Shown in pieces: positions 7,049 through 17,804 of a DNA stretch of 52,541 bases (its first letter is position 1; each line of letters begins with the position of its first letter). The position numbers and the translations under genes were made by a program. This DNA comes from Azospirillum sp. TSO22-1 (lineage in GTDB: Bacteria; Pseudomonadota; Alphaproteobacteria; Azospirillales; Azospirillaceae): positions 1 through 52,541 of the forward strand of contig NZ_LGQZ01000038.1 in NCBI RefSeq assembly GCF_003116015.1, given 5' to 3'. The notes below the pieces were generated by a model that saw nothing but the letters and a program-made list of their open reading frames with translations, was not told the origin of the DNA and searched no databases.

Positions 7049-7588
7049 TTGAGCATCCTGCTGAAACTGAGCGGGCTGATCGACGCGCTGAACGAGGCCG
7101 TCGGCAAGCTCGTCTATTGGCTGGTGCTGGTCGCCGTGGTGATCAGCGCCGGTAACGCGTCGGTCCGCTACGTGTTCAGCACCAGTTCCAACGCGTGGCT
7201 GGAGCTGCAGTGGTACCTGTTCTCGGCGGTGTTCCTGCTGTGCTCCGGCTACACGCTGCTGCGCAACGAGCACATCCGCATCGACGTGGTCATCGGCCGC
7301 TTCTCCAAGCGCACGCAGGCCTGGATCGACGTCTTCGGGTTCATCTTCTTCATGTTCCCGATGGCGCTGCTGATCCTCTGGCTGTCCTGGCCGATGTTCT
7401 GGGACAGCTTCATCCACTCGGAGATGTCCAACAACGCCGGCGGCCTGATCCGCTGGCCCGCCAAGATCCTGGTGCCCGCCGGTTTCCTGCTGCTCAGCCT
7501 GCAGGGCGCGTCGGAGCTCATCAAGCGCATCGCCTTCCTGATGGGGCTGCGCGATGAGCCCGGCGACAAGATGCACGGCCATTCGTGA
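7049..7588 (+). CDS. dctQ: TRAP transporter small membrane subunit (DctQ type)
   Basis: Small four-helix subunit that pairs with DctM in the inner membrane to import an organic acid with a sodium or proton gradient. 179 residues. The start is an unusual TTG at 7049, chosen because AGGGAG lies at 7035-7040 with eight bases between and the frame has no early ATG. Four hydrophobic segments are visible, with the family's ELQWYLFS stretch after the second helix. dctM begins 19 bases after its stop. The matching binding protein is on the other strand at 9397-10503. Confidence 0.9.
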   Translation: MSILLKLSGLIDALNEAVGKLVYWLVLVAVVISAGNASVRYVFSTSSNAWLELQWYLFSAVFLLCSGYTLLRNEHIRIDVVIGRFSKRTQAWIDVFGFIFFMFPMALLILWLSWPMFWDSFIHSEMSNNAGGLIRWPAKILVPAGFLLLSLQGASELIKRIAFLMGLRDEPGDKMHGHS

Positions 7589-7607
7589 GCACGGGGGACA
7601 CACCGCA

Positions 7608-9134
7608 ATGACCGCCTTCCTGATCGAGAACATGGCGCCCCTGATGTTCGGGGCGCTGGTGATCTTCCTGCTGATCGGCTTCCCCGTCGCCTTCGCGCTG
7701 GCCGCCAACGGCTTGGTCTTCGGCCTCATCGGCATCAAGCTCGGCCTGCTCACCCCGGCGCTGTTCCAGGCGCTGCCGGAGCGCGTGTTCGGCATCATGC
7801 AGAACGACACGCTGCTGGCCATCCCGTTCTTCACCTTCATGGGCCTGATCCTCGAACGGTCGGGCATGGCCGAGGACCTGCTGGACACCATCGGCCAGCT
7901 GTTCGGGCCGATCCGCGGCGGCCTCGCCTACGCGGTGATCTTCGTCGGCGCGCTGCTGGCCGCCACCACCGGCGTGGTCGCCGCGTCGGTGATCTCCATG
8001 GGCCTGATCTCGCTGCCGATCATGCTGCGCTACGGCTACGACCGGCGGCTCGCGTCGGGCGTCATCGCGGCGTCGGGCACGCTGGCGCAGATCATCCCGC
8101 CGTCGCTGGTGCTGATCATCCTGGCCGACCAGCTCGGCCGCTCGGTCGGCGACATGTACGCCGGCGCCATGGCCCCGGGCCTGGTGCTGACCGCGCTGTA
8201 CGCCGGCTATGTGCTGCTGGTCACCATCTTCCGCCCGAACGCCGCCCCGGCGCTGCCGCCGGAGGCGCGCACGCTGCGCGGCATGAAGCTGTTCATCCGG
8301 GTGATCGTCTCGCTGGTGCCGCCGCTGGTGCTGATCTTCCTGGTGCTCGGCACGATCTTCATCGGCGTGGCGACGCCGACCGAGGGCGGCGCCATGGGTG
8401 CCGCCGGCGCGCTGATCCTGGCGCTGGCCAAGCGCAAGCTGTCGTGGAGCCTGATGCGGCAGGCGATGGACACCACGGCCAAGCTGTCGTCCTTCGTGGT
8501 GTTCATCCTGATCGGCTCGACGGTGTTCGGCCTGGTGTTCCGCGGCGTCAACGGCGACCTGTGGGTGGAGCACCTGCTGGTCGGGCTGCCGGGCGGCGCG
8601 CTCGGCTTCCTGGTCGTGACGAACATCCTGGTGTTCGTGCTGGCCTTCTTCCTCGACTTCTTCGAGCTGGCCTTCATCATCGTGCCGCTGCTCGGGCCGG
8701 TGGCGGAGAAGCTGGGCATCGACCTGATCTGGTTCGGCGTCCTGCTAGGCGTGAACATGCAGACCTCGTTCATGCACCCGCCGTTCGGCTTCGCGCTGTT
8801 CTACCTGCGCTCGGTGGCGCCGCGCACCGACTACACCGACAAGATCACCGGCAAGCTGATCGGCAAGATCACCACCGGCCAGATCTACTGGGGCGCGGTG
8901 CCGTTCGTGATCATCCAGGTCATCATGGTGGGCATCGTCATCATGTTCCCGGGCTTGGTGGAGGTCGGCCTCGACCGCGGCACCAAGGTGGATCCGAACA
9001 CCATCCAGATCGAGATCCCGCAGATGGACTTCGGCGCCCCGCCGGCCTACCCGGGCATGGAGCCGCAGCCGGGCGACAACAACCCTGGCGACGTCAACGA
9101 CCTGATGAAGCAGCTGCAGCAGCAGAAGCAGTGA
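7608..9134 (+). CDS. dctM: TRAP transporter large membrane subunit (DctM type)
   Basis: Main transport subunit. 508 residues, longer than the usual roughly 430. Many hydrophobic helices, with typical repeats such as GAMAPG near residue 185 and GVATPTEGGAMGA near 255. The last 60 residues form a polar extension ending QLQQQKQ, which is not part of the transport core and accounts for some of the extra length; extra hydrophobic segments near 430-445 account for more. Start ATG 7608 after GGGGGAC. The unit ends in the hairpin region 9151-9320. Confidence 0.93.
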   Translation: MTAFLIENMAPLMFGALVIFLLIGFPVAFALAANGLVFGLIGIKLGLLTPALFQALPERVFGIMQNDTLLAIPFFTFMGLILERSGMAEDLLDTIGQLFGPIRGGLAYAVIFVGALLAATTGVVAASVISMGLISLPIMLRYGYDRRLASGVIAASGTLAQIIPPSLVLIILADQLGRSVGDMYAGAMAPGLVLTALYAGYVLLVTIFRPNAAPALPPEARTLRGMKLFIRVIVSLVPPLVLIFLVLGTIFIGVATPTEGGAMGAAGALILALAKRKLSWSLMRQAMDTTAKLSSFVVFILIGSTVFGLVFRGVNGDLWVEHLLVGLPGGALGFLVVTNILVFVLAFFLDFFELAFIIVPLLGPVAEKLGIDLIWFGVLLGVNMQTSFMHPPFGFALFYLRSVAPRTDYTDKITGKLIGKITTGQIYWGAVPFVIIQVIMVGIVIMFPGLVEVGLDRGTKVDPNTIQIEIPQMDFGAPPAYPGMEPQPGDNNPGDVNDLMKQLQQQKQ

Positions 9135-9150
9135 CCATTGCAAGAGCCCT

Positions 9151-9169
9151 CCCCCGCCTCCGGCGGGGG
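9151..9169. repeat. GC-rich short palindrome, copy 1
   Basis: CCCCCGCC (9151-9158) / GGCGGGGG (9162-9169) with loop TCC, 16 bases after the dctM stop. Same design as the palindromes at 9360-9384 and 36045-36069, so probably an intergenic repeat family. Confidence 0.6.
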
Positions 9170-9293
9170 CGCGGCGCCGGTGCCGAAGGCAATGAGCGCC
9201 GGAGGCGATCATAGGCAAAGTGCGGTCGCCCGACTTACGGGCGACCGGTGGATGGGTGGGGGCAAGCTGCTCCCAAGTTCCAGAGCACAAAAG

Positions 9294-9320
9294 AAAAGCC
9301 CCGCTCGCGCGGGGCTTTTT
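9294..9320. terminator. Bidirectional terminator between convergent dctQM and dctP
   Basis: Eleven-bp stem AAAAGCCCCGC (9294-9304) / GCGGGGCTTTT (9309-9319), loop TCGC. T-run on the plus strand and A-run before the stem give termination in both directions. Confidence 0.9.
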
Positions 9321-9359
9321 CAGTTTCTGTGCTTTGCGGAGGCCGCTGCCCCCACCCAA

Positions 9360-9384
9360 CCTCCCCCGCCAGAGGCGGGGGAGG
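9360..9384. repeat. GC-rich short palindrome, copy 2
   Basis: CCTCCCCCGCC (9360-9370) / GGCGGGGGAGG (9374-9384), perfect 11-bp stem, loop AGA. It lies 12 bases after the dctP stop. Nearly the same as the copy at 36045-36069. Confidence 0.65.
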
Positions 9385-9396
9385 GGTCAACTCACG

Positions 9397-10922
<1,526 letters not shown>

Positions 10923-10945
10923 ATGGCCGGGACGAGCCCGGCCAT
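10923..10945 (-). terminator. Terminator downstream of parC
   Basis: Perfect 9-bp stem ATGGCCGGG (10923-10931) / CCCGGCCAT (10937-10945), five-base loop. On the minus strand it is followed by TCCTTTG. It lies 31 bases after the parC stop. Confidence 0.75.
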
Positions 10946-10975
10946 CGCGCAACGGGAAAAACGGTTCCGAACGCC

Positions 10976-13240
10976 TTACGAGAACCGGTTGTTCTTCGGG
11001 AAGCCGTTCGGCGGGAACTTGCCGACGCCGGCGCGGTGGGCGAGCCAGGGGCGCATGTCGGCCTCGGTGCGCACCCGGTCGCCGAGGTTCCAGGTCAGGC
11101 CCTCGGCCGCCTTGAAGGTCTTCAGGTCGGACAGGCTGGCGTCCTTGTACTTCTGCAGGTGCATGCCCTTGCCGCGGGCCAGCACCGGCACCTCCTCCAG
11201 GGGGAAGACCAGCAGCTTGCGGTTGTTGCCGATGACCGCCACGTGGTCGTCGCCGGCCCCGACGAAGACGCAGGCCTTCGCACCCCGGCCGTTCTCCAGG
11301 GTCAGCACCTGACGGCCGGAGCGGGTCTGGGCGATCACCTCGCCCTCCTCCACCAGGAAGCCGCGGCCGTCCTCGCTGGCGACGATCAGCCGGCGGTCCG
11401 GCTGGTGCTTGAACAGCGCGACGATCTCGGTGTCGTTGCCGAGGTCGATCATCAGGCGCACCGGCTCGCCGAAGCCGCGGCCGCGCGGCAGCTTGTCGGC
11501 GCCCAGCGTGAAGAACTTGCCGTTGGAGGCGAAGACCAGCAGCTTGTCCGTCGTCTCGCAGTGGATGGCGAAGCGGGCGGCGTCGCCCTCCTTGTACTTG
11601 ACGTCGGCGACCTCGGTCTCGTTCATGTGGCCGCGCACCGCGCGGATCCAGCCCATCTGCGAGCACAGCACGGTCAGCGGCTCGCGCTCGACCATGGCCT
11701 CCAGCGGGATGTCGATGACCAGCGGCGCGTCGGTCACCTGGGTGCGGCGGTCGTCGCCGAAGCGCTTGCGCGTCTCCTCCAGTTCCTTGCCCAGCCGCTT
11801 CCAGCGCAGACTCTCGTCGCCCAGCAGCTCGACGATCTCCGCCTTCTCGGCGGACAGCGCGTCGTGCTCCTTGCGGATCTCCATCTCCTCCAGCTTGCGC
11901 AAGTTGCGCAGGCGCATGTCGAGGATGGCGTTGGCCTGCACCTCGGTCAGCTCGAAGGCCTTCATCAGCCGGAGCTTCGGCTCGTCCTCCTCACGGATGA
12001 TGCGGATCACCTCGTCGAGGTTCAGGTAGGCGATCAGAGTGCCGCCCAGCACCTCCAGCCGGTGGTCGATCTTCGCCAGCCGGTGGCGCGAGCGCCGCAC
12101 CAGCACTTCGTGCCGGTGGTCGAGGAAGGCGTCCAGCACCTCCAGCAGGTTCATGACGCGCGGGACGTTGTCCTTGTCCAGCACGTTCATGTTCATGGCG
12201 AAGCGGGTTTCCAGGTCGGTCGCCTGGAACAGCGAGGCCATGAGGACCTCGGGATCGACGTTGCGGCTCTTCGGCACCAGGACGAGGCGGATGTCCTCGG
12301 CCGACTCGTCGCGCACGTCCTCCAGCAGCACCAGCTTCCGGTTGGTCAGCAACTCGGCGATCTTCTCGACGAGCCGCGCCTTCTGCACCTGGTAGGGGAT
12401 CTCGGTGACGACGATCTGCCAGGTGCCCTGGGCCAGCGGTTCCTTGTGCCACTTGGCGCGCAGGCGGAACGAGCCGCGGCCGGTGCGGTAGGTCTCGATC
12501 ACCGTGGCGCGCGGCTCGACCAGCACGCCGCCGGTCGGGAAGTCGGGGCCCGACATCAGCGAGACGAGGTCCTCGATCCTCGGCGGCGCCGGCATCTCCT
12601 TGCCGGCGAGCGCGGCCTTGACGCGGTCCTGCCGGTGCTTGAGCACGAGGCGCAGCGCCGCGCAGATCTCGCCGACGTTGTGCGGTGGGATGTTGGTCGC
12701 CATGCCCACGGCGATGCCGCTGGAGCCGTTGGCGAGCAGGTTGGGGAAGTTGGCCGGCAGCACCGCCGGCTCCTCGCCGTCGCCGTCGTAGGTGGCGCGG
12801 AAATCAACCGCGTCCTCGTCGATGCCCTCCAGCAGCGCCTTGGCGACGTCGGTCAGGCGCGCCTCGGTGTATCGCATGGCCGCGGCGTTGTCGCCGTCGA
12901 TGTTGCCGAAGTTGCCCTGGCCGTCGATCAGACGGTAGCGCACCGCGAAGTCCTGCGCCAGCCGGACCAGCGCGTCGTACACCGCGGTGTCGCCGTGCGG
13001 GTGATACTTGCCGATGACGTCGCCGACCACGCGCGCCGACTTCTTGGGCGGCGTCTCGGGGTTCAGGCGCAGCTCGTTCATGGCGTAGAGCAGGCGCCGG
13101 TGCACCGGCTTCAGCCCGTCGCGCACATCGGGCAGCGAGCGCGCCATGATGGTGGAGAGCGCATAGCTCAGATACCGCTCGGAGAGCGCTTGCTCGAGCG
13201 GCTTGTCGATGATGTCGGATGCAGGCACTGGGGTCTTCAT
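10976..13240 (-). CDS. parC: DNA topoisomerase IV subunit A
   Basis: Breaks and rejoins DNA to separate linked daughter chromosomes, with ParE, which is not in this window. 754 residues, typical. Visible: the N-terminal [26 protein letters not shown] region and the catalytic MRYTEARLT with Tyr124 after Arg123. In the quinolone-resistance region, [12 protein letters not shown], the two positions equivalent to E. coli ParC Ser80 and Glu84 are Thr85 and Asp89. The C-terminal domain carries the ParC-type repeated blades. Last gene of the conserved minus-strand run. Confidence 0.97.
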   Translation of the reverse strand: MKTPVPASDIIDKPLEQALSERYLSYALSTIMARSLPDVRDGLKPVHRRLLYAMNELRLNPETPPKKSARVVGDVIGKYHPHGDTAVYDALVRLAQDFAVRYRLIDGQGNFGNIDGDNAAAMRYTEARLTDVAKALLEGIDEDAVDFRATYDGDGEEPAVLPANFPNLLANGSSGIAVGMATNIPPHNVGEICAALRLVLKHRQDRVKAALAGKEMPAPPRIEDLVSLMSGPDFPTGGVLVEPRATVIETYRTGRGSFRLRAKWHKEPLAQGTWQIVVTEIPYQVQKARLVEKIAELLTNRKLVLLEDVRDESAEDIRLVLVPKSRNVDPEVLMASLFQATDLETRFAMNMNVLDKDNVPRVMNLLEVLDAFLDHRHEVLVRRSRHRLAKIDHRLEVLGGTLIAYLNLDEVIRIIREEDEPKLRLMKAFELTEVQANAILDMRLRNLRKLEEMEIRKEHDALSAEKAEIVELLGDESLRWKRLGKELEETRKRFGDDRRTQVTDAPLVIDIPLEAMVEREPLTVLCSQMGWIRAVRGHMNETEVADVKYKEGDAARFAIHCETTDKLLVFASNGKFFTLGADKLPRGRGFGEPVRLMIDLGNDTEIVALFKHQPDRRLIVASEDGRGFLVEEGEVIAQTRSGRQVLTLENGRGAKACVFVGAGDDHVAVIGNNRKLLVFPLEEVPVLARGKGMHLQKYKDASLSDLKTFKAAEGLTWNLGDRVRTEADMRPWLAHRAGVGKFPPNGFPKNNRFS

Positions 13241-13290
13241 GCCGGCAACCTACCAGATCTGGGGAGAAAATCCAGCAGGATATGTTCTTG

Positions 13291-14010
13291 TTATGTTCTC
13301 ATAAGGCGCACCGCCAGCCGTTCCCGCGCCGGCGGCAGCGGGGCGTTCAGCACGTGGCGTTCCAGGAAGTGCCCGGTCAGCCGCAGCCCCGCCGCCACCT
13401 CGTCCGGCCCGCCCTGCCCGCGCCCGACCAGGAAGCCCGGCAACGCCAGCAGGCGGTCGCGGTAGGGCTCGCCGGCGGAGACCGACACCGCCCGCCCGGT
13501 GCGCGGGCTGACGAAGGCCAGATACTCGTTGCCCGACACCTCCCCGGTCACCGCACAGCGCTCGAGATCCAACCCGAAGCCCAGTTCCGCCAGCAACCCG
13601 ACCTCCCAGCGCACATAGGCTTCAGCCCAGGCGGGGGCGCCGTCCAGCACCTCGAACAGGGCGCACAGGCCGTCGTACAGCGCCGGATGCGGCTGGTGCT
13701 CGGGCAGCGCCGCCTCGGCCAGCGCGCAGGCCGAGGCGAGCGCCGCCAGCCGCGGCGGGTCGTCGAGCAGCCCGGCGGCGTAGCCCCTCAGCGGTTCCAG
13801 CACGTAGGTGCCCAGGTGCTCGGCCAGCCGGCCGCGCCAGCGTACGGCGACGACGCTGCCCGGCTCGGTGTGGCCGCGCTGGCGCGAGGACCGGCCGCCC
13901 ATGACGAGCCCCGCGTGGCGGCCGTGCTCGCGCGCCAGCAGAGTCACCACCGCCGCGCTCTCGCCGTGCGGACGGGTCGACAGCACGATGCCCTGGTCGG
14001 TCCATTCCAT
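13291..14010 (-). CDS. recO: DNA repair protein RecO
   Basis: Helps load RecA onto SSB-coated single-stranded DNA with RecF and RecR. 239 residues. The start MEWTDQGIVLSTRPHGE at 14010 is the family's usual N terminus; in-frame codons at 14028 and 14067 would add an atypical tail. The N-terminal OB fold is followed by a helical domain. The family's zinc-binding Cys set is reduced here. It lies 50 bases upstream of parC. Its usual upstream neighbour era is 4.5 kb away because other genes lie between. Confidence 0.93.
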   Translation of the reverse strand: MEWTDQGIVLSTRPHGESAAVVTLLAREHGRHAGLVMGGRSSRQRGHTEPGSVVAVRWRGRLAEHLGTYVLEPLRGYAAGLLDDPPRLAALASACALAEAALPEHQPHPALYDGLCALFEVLDGAPAWAEAYVRWEVGLLAELGFGLDLERCAVTGEVSGNEYLAFVSPRTGRAVSVSAGEPYRDRLLALPGFLVGRGQGGPDEVAAGLRLTGHFLERHVLNAPLPPARERLAVRLMRT

Positions 14011-14125
14011 GGAACGAAAATAGTACATCCGCGCCGCGGATGCACCCCCCGGCACCACAGGGTGCACGGTGCTCCGGGGTCCGTGTCATAGCAGTTGCAA
14101 TTTGATGCGATCTAAGCGGCAATGG

Positions 14126-16654
14126 ATGGAGAGAGACCTTAAAAAAGGCCCAAGGGTTTTGACCAGTCCCGTCGACCGATACCTGCTTGCCGAGAAAGCC
14201 GGCACCGAAGGCGTGTGGGACTGGGACCTGCGCGCCGGCACGCTGTATCTGTCGCCGCGCTTCCGTGATTTCCTCGGCCTGCCGCCCTCCGAATCGCCGG
14301 GCCCGCCGGACGACTGGCTGGAGCGCGTGCACCCCGAGGACCTCGACTGGCTGCACGCGGCGCTGGAGGGCCAGCGCGGCGGCGTCACCCTGCCCTTCCA
14401 CATCGAGCACCGCGTCCGCCCGCGGAACGCCCCTGGGGAGTCGGGGGAGTGGCGCTGGCTGGTCTGCCGCGGCATGGCGGTGTGCGACGAATCGCAGCAG
14501 CCGGTGCGCCTCGTCGGCTCGGTCGCCGACGTCACCGAGCGCAAGCTGGCCGAACTCCAGCTCCGCCGCAGCGAGGAGCGCTACGCGCTGGCCGCTGCCG
14601 CCAGCAACGACGGCCTGTACGACTGGGACCTGGCCACCGGCCGCGTCTACTACGCGCCGCGCTGGAAGGCGATGCTGGGCTTCGACGAGCACGCCGTCGG
14701 CGACGGCCCGCAGGAGTGGCTGGGCCGCGTGCACGAGGAGGACCTGATCTGGCTGACCGCCGCGCTGGGCGGCGCCGAGGAGGACGGCAAACCGTTCCAG
14801 ATCGAGTACCGGATGCGCGACGCCCGGGACACGCAGCGCTGGATGTCGTGCCGCGGCATCGCGGTGAAGGACGCCGCCGGCGCTCCGGTGCGCATCGTCG
14901 GCAGCCAGGCCGACGTCACCGACCGCAAGCTGGCCGAGCAGCAACTGCGCCTCAGCGAGGAGCGCTACGCGCTCGCCGCGCAAGGCGCCAACGACGGGCT
15001 GTGGGACTGGTGGCTGGACCGCGACGAGGTCTACTACTCGCCGCGCTGGAAGGCGATGCTGGGCTACGCCGACGACCGGATCGGTTCGGCCAGCCGCGAG
15101 TGGTTCTCCCGCGTCCACAAGGAGGACGTGGACGGGCTGCGCGCGGCGCTGGATCTGCATCTGGCCGGCGAGCGCGAGAATTTGCAGCACGAGTTCCGCA
15201 TGCACGCCGCCGACGGCGCCGTGCTGTGGATGCTGGCGCGCGGCCTGGCGGTGCGCGACGACAGCGGGCAGCCGGTGCGCCTCGCCGGTTCGATGACCGA
15301 CATCACGGCGCGCAAGAAGGCGGAGCAGCAGCTGCTGTTCGACGCGGTGCACGACGGCATGACCGGGCTGCCGAACCGCACGCTGCTGATCGACCGCACC
15401 GGGCTTGCGCTCGACCGCCACCGGCGGGCGCGGGGCAAGCACTTCGCGCTGCTGCTGATCGACCTCGACCGCTTCAAGGCGATCAACGACGCCAAGGGCC
15501 CGGCCATCGGCGACCTGATCCTGCGCACCATGTCGCGGCGGCTGGAGGACAGTCGACGCATGGGCGACACGCTGGCGCGGCTGTCGGCGGACGAGTTCGC
15601 GCTGCTGCTGAACGACGTGGACGATGTCGGCGACGCGCTGACCGCGGCGCGGCGCCTCGCCGCCATCGTGGCGGAGCCGGTGCCCCTGGACGACCACGCG
15701 GTGGTGCTGACCGCGTCCATCGGCGTGGCGCTGAGCGCCACCGGCTACGACCGGCCGGAGGACATGCTGCGCGACGCCGGCCTCGCGGTGTACCGGGCCA
15801 AGCAGAACGGCCGCAACCGGGTGGACGTCTTCGACTCCACGCTGCGCCGGCAGGCGATGTCGCAGATGCGCACCGAGGCCGACCTGCGCACCGCGCTGGA
15901 GCGCGGCCAGCTCTGCCTGTTCTACCAGCCCATCGTCAGCGTGCTGACCGGCCGCATCGCCGGGTTCGAGGCGCTGATGCGCTGGCGCCACCCGAAGCGC
16001 GGTCTCGTCTCTCCGGCCGAGTTCATCCCGCTGGCCGAGGAATGCGGCCTGATCGTGCCGATGGGCCGCTGGGCCCTGCAGGAGGCGACGCGCCAGCTGG
16101 CCGGCTGGCAGGCGCGCTTCCCGCGGCCGAAGCCGCTGTTCATGAGCGTCAATGTCTCCTCCCAGCAGTTCCGCGACGACGATCTGTTGAGTCTGGTCGA
16201 GGCGGCGCTGGCCGAGCACCGCATCCCGCCTTCCTCGCTGAAGCTGGAGATCACCGAGAGCCTGCTGATGCAGGACCCGGAGAAATGCCGCGAGCTGATG
16301 CGGGCGATCCGCGACCTCGACGTGCGCTTCAGCATCGACGATTTCGGCACCGGCTATTCGTCGCTGGCGTATCTGCACAAGTTCCCGGCCGACACGCTGA
16401 AGATCGACCGCACCTTCGTCTCCGCCATCTCCAAGGGCGAGAGCAGCGCCGCCATCGTCCAGGTCATCACCACGCTGGCGGCGATCCTCAACATGGACGT
16501 GGTGGCCGAGGGTGTGGAGACCGAGACCGAGGCGGAGTTCCTGCGCGACATCGTCTGCACCTACGGCCAGGGCTACTTGTGGGCACGGCCGGAACCGGCC
16601 GAGGAGGCGGAGGCGCGGCTGGTGGGGGAGAGCGTGGAACTGGGAGCGGCGTAG
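14126..16654 (+). CDS. Triple-PAS GGDEF-EAL protein, probable cyclic-di-GMP phosphodiesterase
   Basis: Cytoplasmic signalling protein of 842 residues, no membrane segment. Three PAS domains lie in tandem (roughly 30-140, 150-270, 275-400), each starting with a WDWDL-like motif and PRWKAMLG in the second and third. The GGDEF domain keeps IDLDRFKAIND but its active loop reads SADEF (487-491) in place of GGDEF, so cyclase activity is unlikely. The EAL domain looks complete: FEAL, VNVSSQQF, EITES, DDFGTGYSS, LKIDR, AEGVE and GQGY, so c-di-GMP breakdown is likely. The start is uncertain: ATG 14126 chosen, ATG 14105 and GTG 14069 also in frame. It sits between recO and era on the opposite strand. 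Confidence 0.92.
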   Translation: MERDLKKGPRVLTSPVDRYLLAEKAGTEGVWDWDLRAGTLYLSPRFRDFLGLPPSESPGPPDDWLERVHPEDLDWLHAALEGQRGGVTLPFHIEHRVRPRNAPGESGEWRWLVCRGMAVCDESQQPVRLVGSVADVTERKLAELQLRRSEERYALAAAASNDGLYDWDLATGRVYYAPRWKAMLGFDEHAVGDGPQEWLGRVHEEDLIWLTAALGGAEEDGKPFQIEYRMRDARDTQRWMSCRGIAVKDAAGAPVRIVGSQADVTDRKLAEQQLRLSEERYALAAQGANDGLWDWWLDRDEVYYSPRWKAMLGYADDRIGSASREWFSRVHKEDVDGLRAALDLHLAGERENLQHEFRMHAADGAVLWMLARGLAVRDDSGQPVRLAGSMTDITARKKAEQQLLFDAVHDGMTGLPNRTLLIDRTGLALDRHRRARGKHFALLLIDLDRFKAINDAKGPAIGDLILRTMSRRLEDSRRMGDTLARLSADEFALLLNDVDDVGDALTAARRLAAIVAEPVPLDDHAVVLTASIGVALSATGYDRPEDMLRDAGLAVYRAKQNGRNRVDVFDSTLRRQAMSQMRTEADLRTALERGQLCLFYQPIVSVLTGRIAGFEALMRWRHPKRGLVSPAEFIPLAEECGLIVPMGRWALQEATRQLAGWQARFPRPKPLFMSVNVSSQQFRDDDLLSLVEAALAEHRIPPSSLKLEITESLLMQDPEKCRELMRAIRDLDVRFSIDDFGTGYSSLAYLHKFPADTLKIDRTFVSAISKGESSAAIVQVITTLAAILNMDVVAEGVETETEAEFLRDIVCTYGQGYLWARPEPAEEAEARLVGESVELGAA

Positions 16655-16878
16655 GGGGTTACGCCGGCGACCGATTACGGCACGCGTGCTCGGTCCGGTC
16701 CACCGATTCGACCACCGCCAGCCCCATCCTCACCTCCCCATGCCAGAGGCACGGGAAACCGGTGCGGGATCACCGAATGCCGGGGCGACACCGTCGCTTT
16801 CCCATAAAGTCCGTCATGGCCCTCTTCGCTCAAAGTCATGCTTTGCTGACTTGGCCGGCGATTCCTCATATCTCTGGG

Positions 16879-17217
16879 TCACACCGATCCAGGAAGAATG
16901 ACGCAAAACAGTATGAAGCCCGACGACTCATAATATTCGCCCCCAAGAGACCTATAGCAGGCGTGCGCCAGGTTATCAGGTGATGAGGTCGGCAATATGA
17001 GCACTTTATCAACCACCCTCCACACGCCTTCAGCAAAGATCTCAAGCTGGCTGTCTGCACTATAACGATACGGAACGGGACGACAATCTTGACCATTGCA
17101 ACATGATTTCCCAAATGGGCCGACCAGATCCGTGTACCAATCGTGAGTGAAGAACCGTTCTGACGGGGTCAAGGACAACAGAGCCCCGGACGCTATGGCT
17201 AAGGGAAGGTGCAACAT
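16879..17217 (-). CDS. Conserved hypothetical exported protein with CCxxxDC motif
   Basis: 112 residues. The start at 17217 is set by GGGAGGA seven bases upstream; the longer frame from 17298 lacks this. The N terminus is hydrophobic (MLHLPLAIASGALLSL) and may be a signal peptide. The body has HDWYTDLVGPFGKSCCNGQDC followed by RPVPYR, then a Trp-Arg-Val segment and SPDNLAHACYRS near the end, giving four conserved-looking Cys suited to disulfides or metal binding in the periplasm. I recall similar short proteins in Alphaproteobacteria, all of unknown function. The upstream gap 16655-16878 holds no gene. Confidence 0.65.
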   Translation of the reverse strand: MLHLPLAIASGALLSLTPSERFFTHDWYTDLVGPFGKSCCNGQDCRPVPYRYSADSQLEIFAEGVWRVVDKVLILPTSSPDNLAHACYRSLGGEYYESSGFILFCVILPGSV

Positions 17218-17804
17218 CGCCCGATCCTCCCGCTTGCTGCCCCAAGATGGTGCCTCAACAGCACGAAAAATCACAGTGAGAGTAAGGATTACGCGCACTC
17301 CGTGGCGTTAGCGCAGTAACTCCGATATGAGCGCCACATCACTCAATGGCTGTCCAATTGCCAGGGATGAGAACTGGTATTTCACTCTATGGTAGGGGCT
17401 GAACGGCCCGCCTTGCGCATACTGAACGCCACGGAAGGCCGCTGATCACGGACTCCAGATCAGCCACAACATGTTCGTATATTTGGAATGCGACGGGACA
17501 ACGTCTTATCCATATTCGGCGCTTTTCCTGCTTCTGTTGATGTTGCGTTCGCAGCCGATCCGTGATAGGATAATTTTCTTATTATCGCCCCAGGAGCCCC
17601 GCGCAGGACCGTGTGAAGTGAACAGCCTCCGCACAATGTTTCAGGACGTTCCACGCTGTTCCACTCCGGCCTCCGCACCCCCGCCGCGGCGCAGCCGGCG
17701 GAGCGGCGGCAGCCACCGGTTGGCGGTGCCCGATTGCCCCGCGCGCCTTGCGACCACACTCTCCTTGGCAAGGGCCAGCGTACGGCCCGCAGGAGGGACG
17801 CCCG
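17218..17804. other. Gene-poor, AT-richer intergenic region
   Basis: No supported gene. The stretch 17320-17590 is visibly poorer in GC than its surroundings. It contains the palindrome at 17569-17586 and leads into the DUF2270 gene. Confidence 0.5.
17569..17586. promoter_or_regulatory. Palindrome GATAAT-N6-ATTATC
   Basis: GATAAT (17569-17574) and ATTATC (17581-17586) are a perfect inverted repeat around TTTCTT. It resembles half of a Fur/Irr-type iron box (GATAAT-N7-ATTATC) but is one base shorter. It lies 219 bases before the DUF2270 start. It may simply be an AT-rich promoter element. Confidence 0.35.

Noticed and set aside
11036..13465. 809-codon plus-strand frame across parC
   Set aside because: Antisense of ParC with no family pattern; it results from high GC at third positions.
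13622..16378. 918-codon minus-strand frame across recO and the EAL gene
   Set aside because: Shadow of the PAS-GGDEF-EAL protein, rich in Arg, His and Gln; no domain.
16866..17114. 82-codon frame next to the small exported protein
   Set aside because: It overlaps the exported protein in another frame and has no start signal or pattern.
17218..17804. Small RNA or tRNA gene in the AT-richer gap
   Set aside because: No cloverleaf, terminator or T-loop sequence could be seen.
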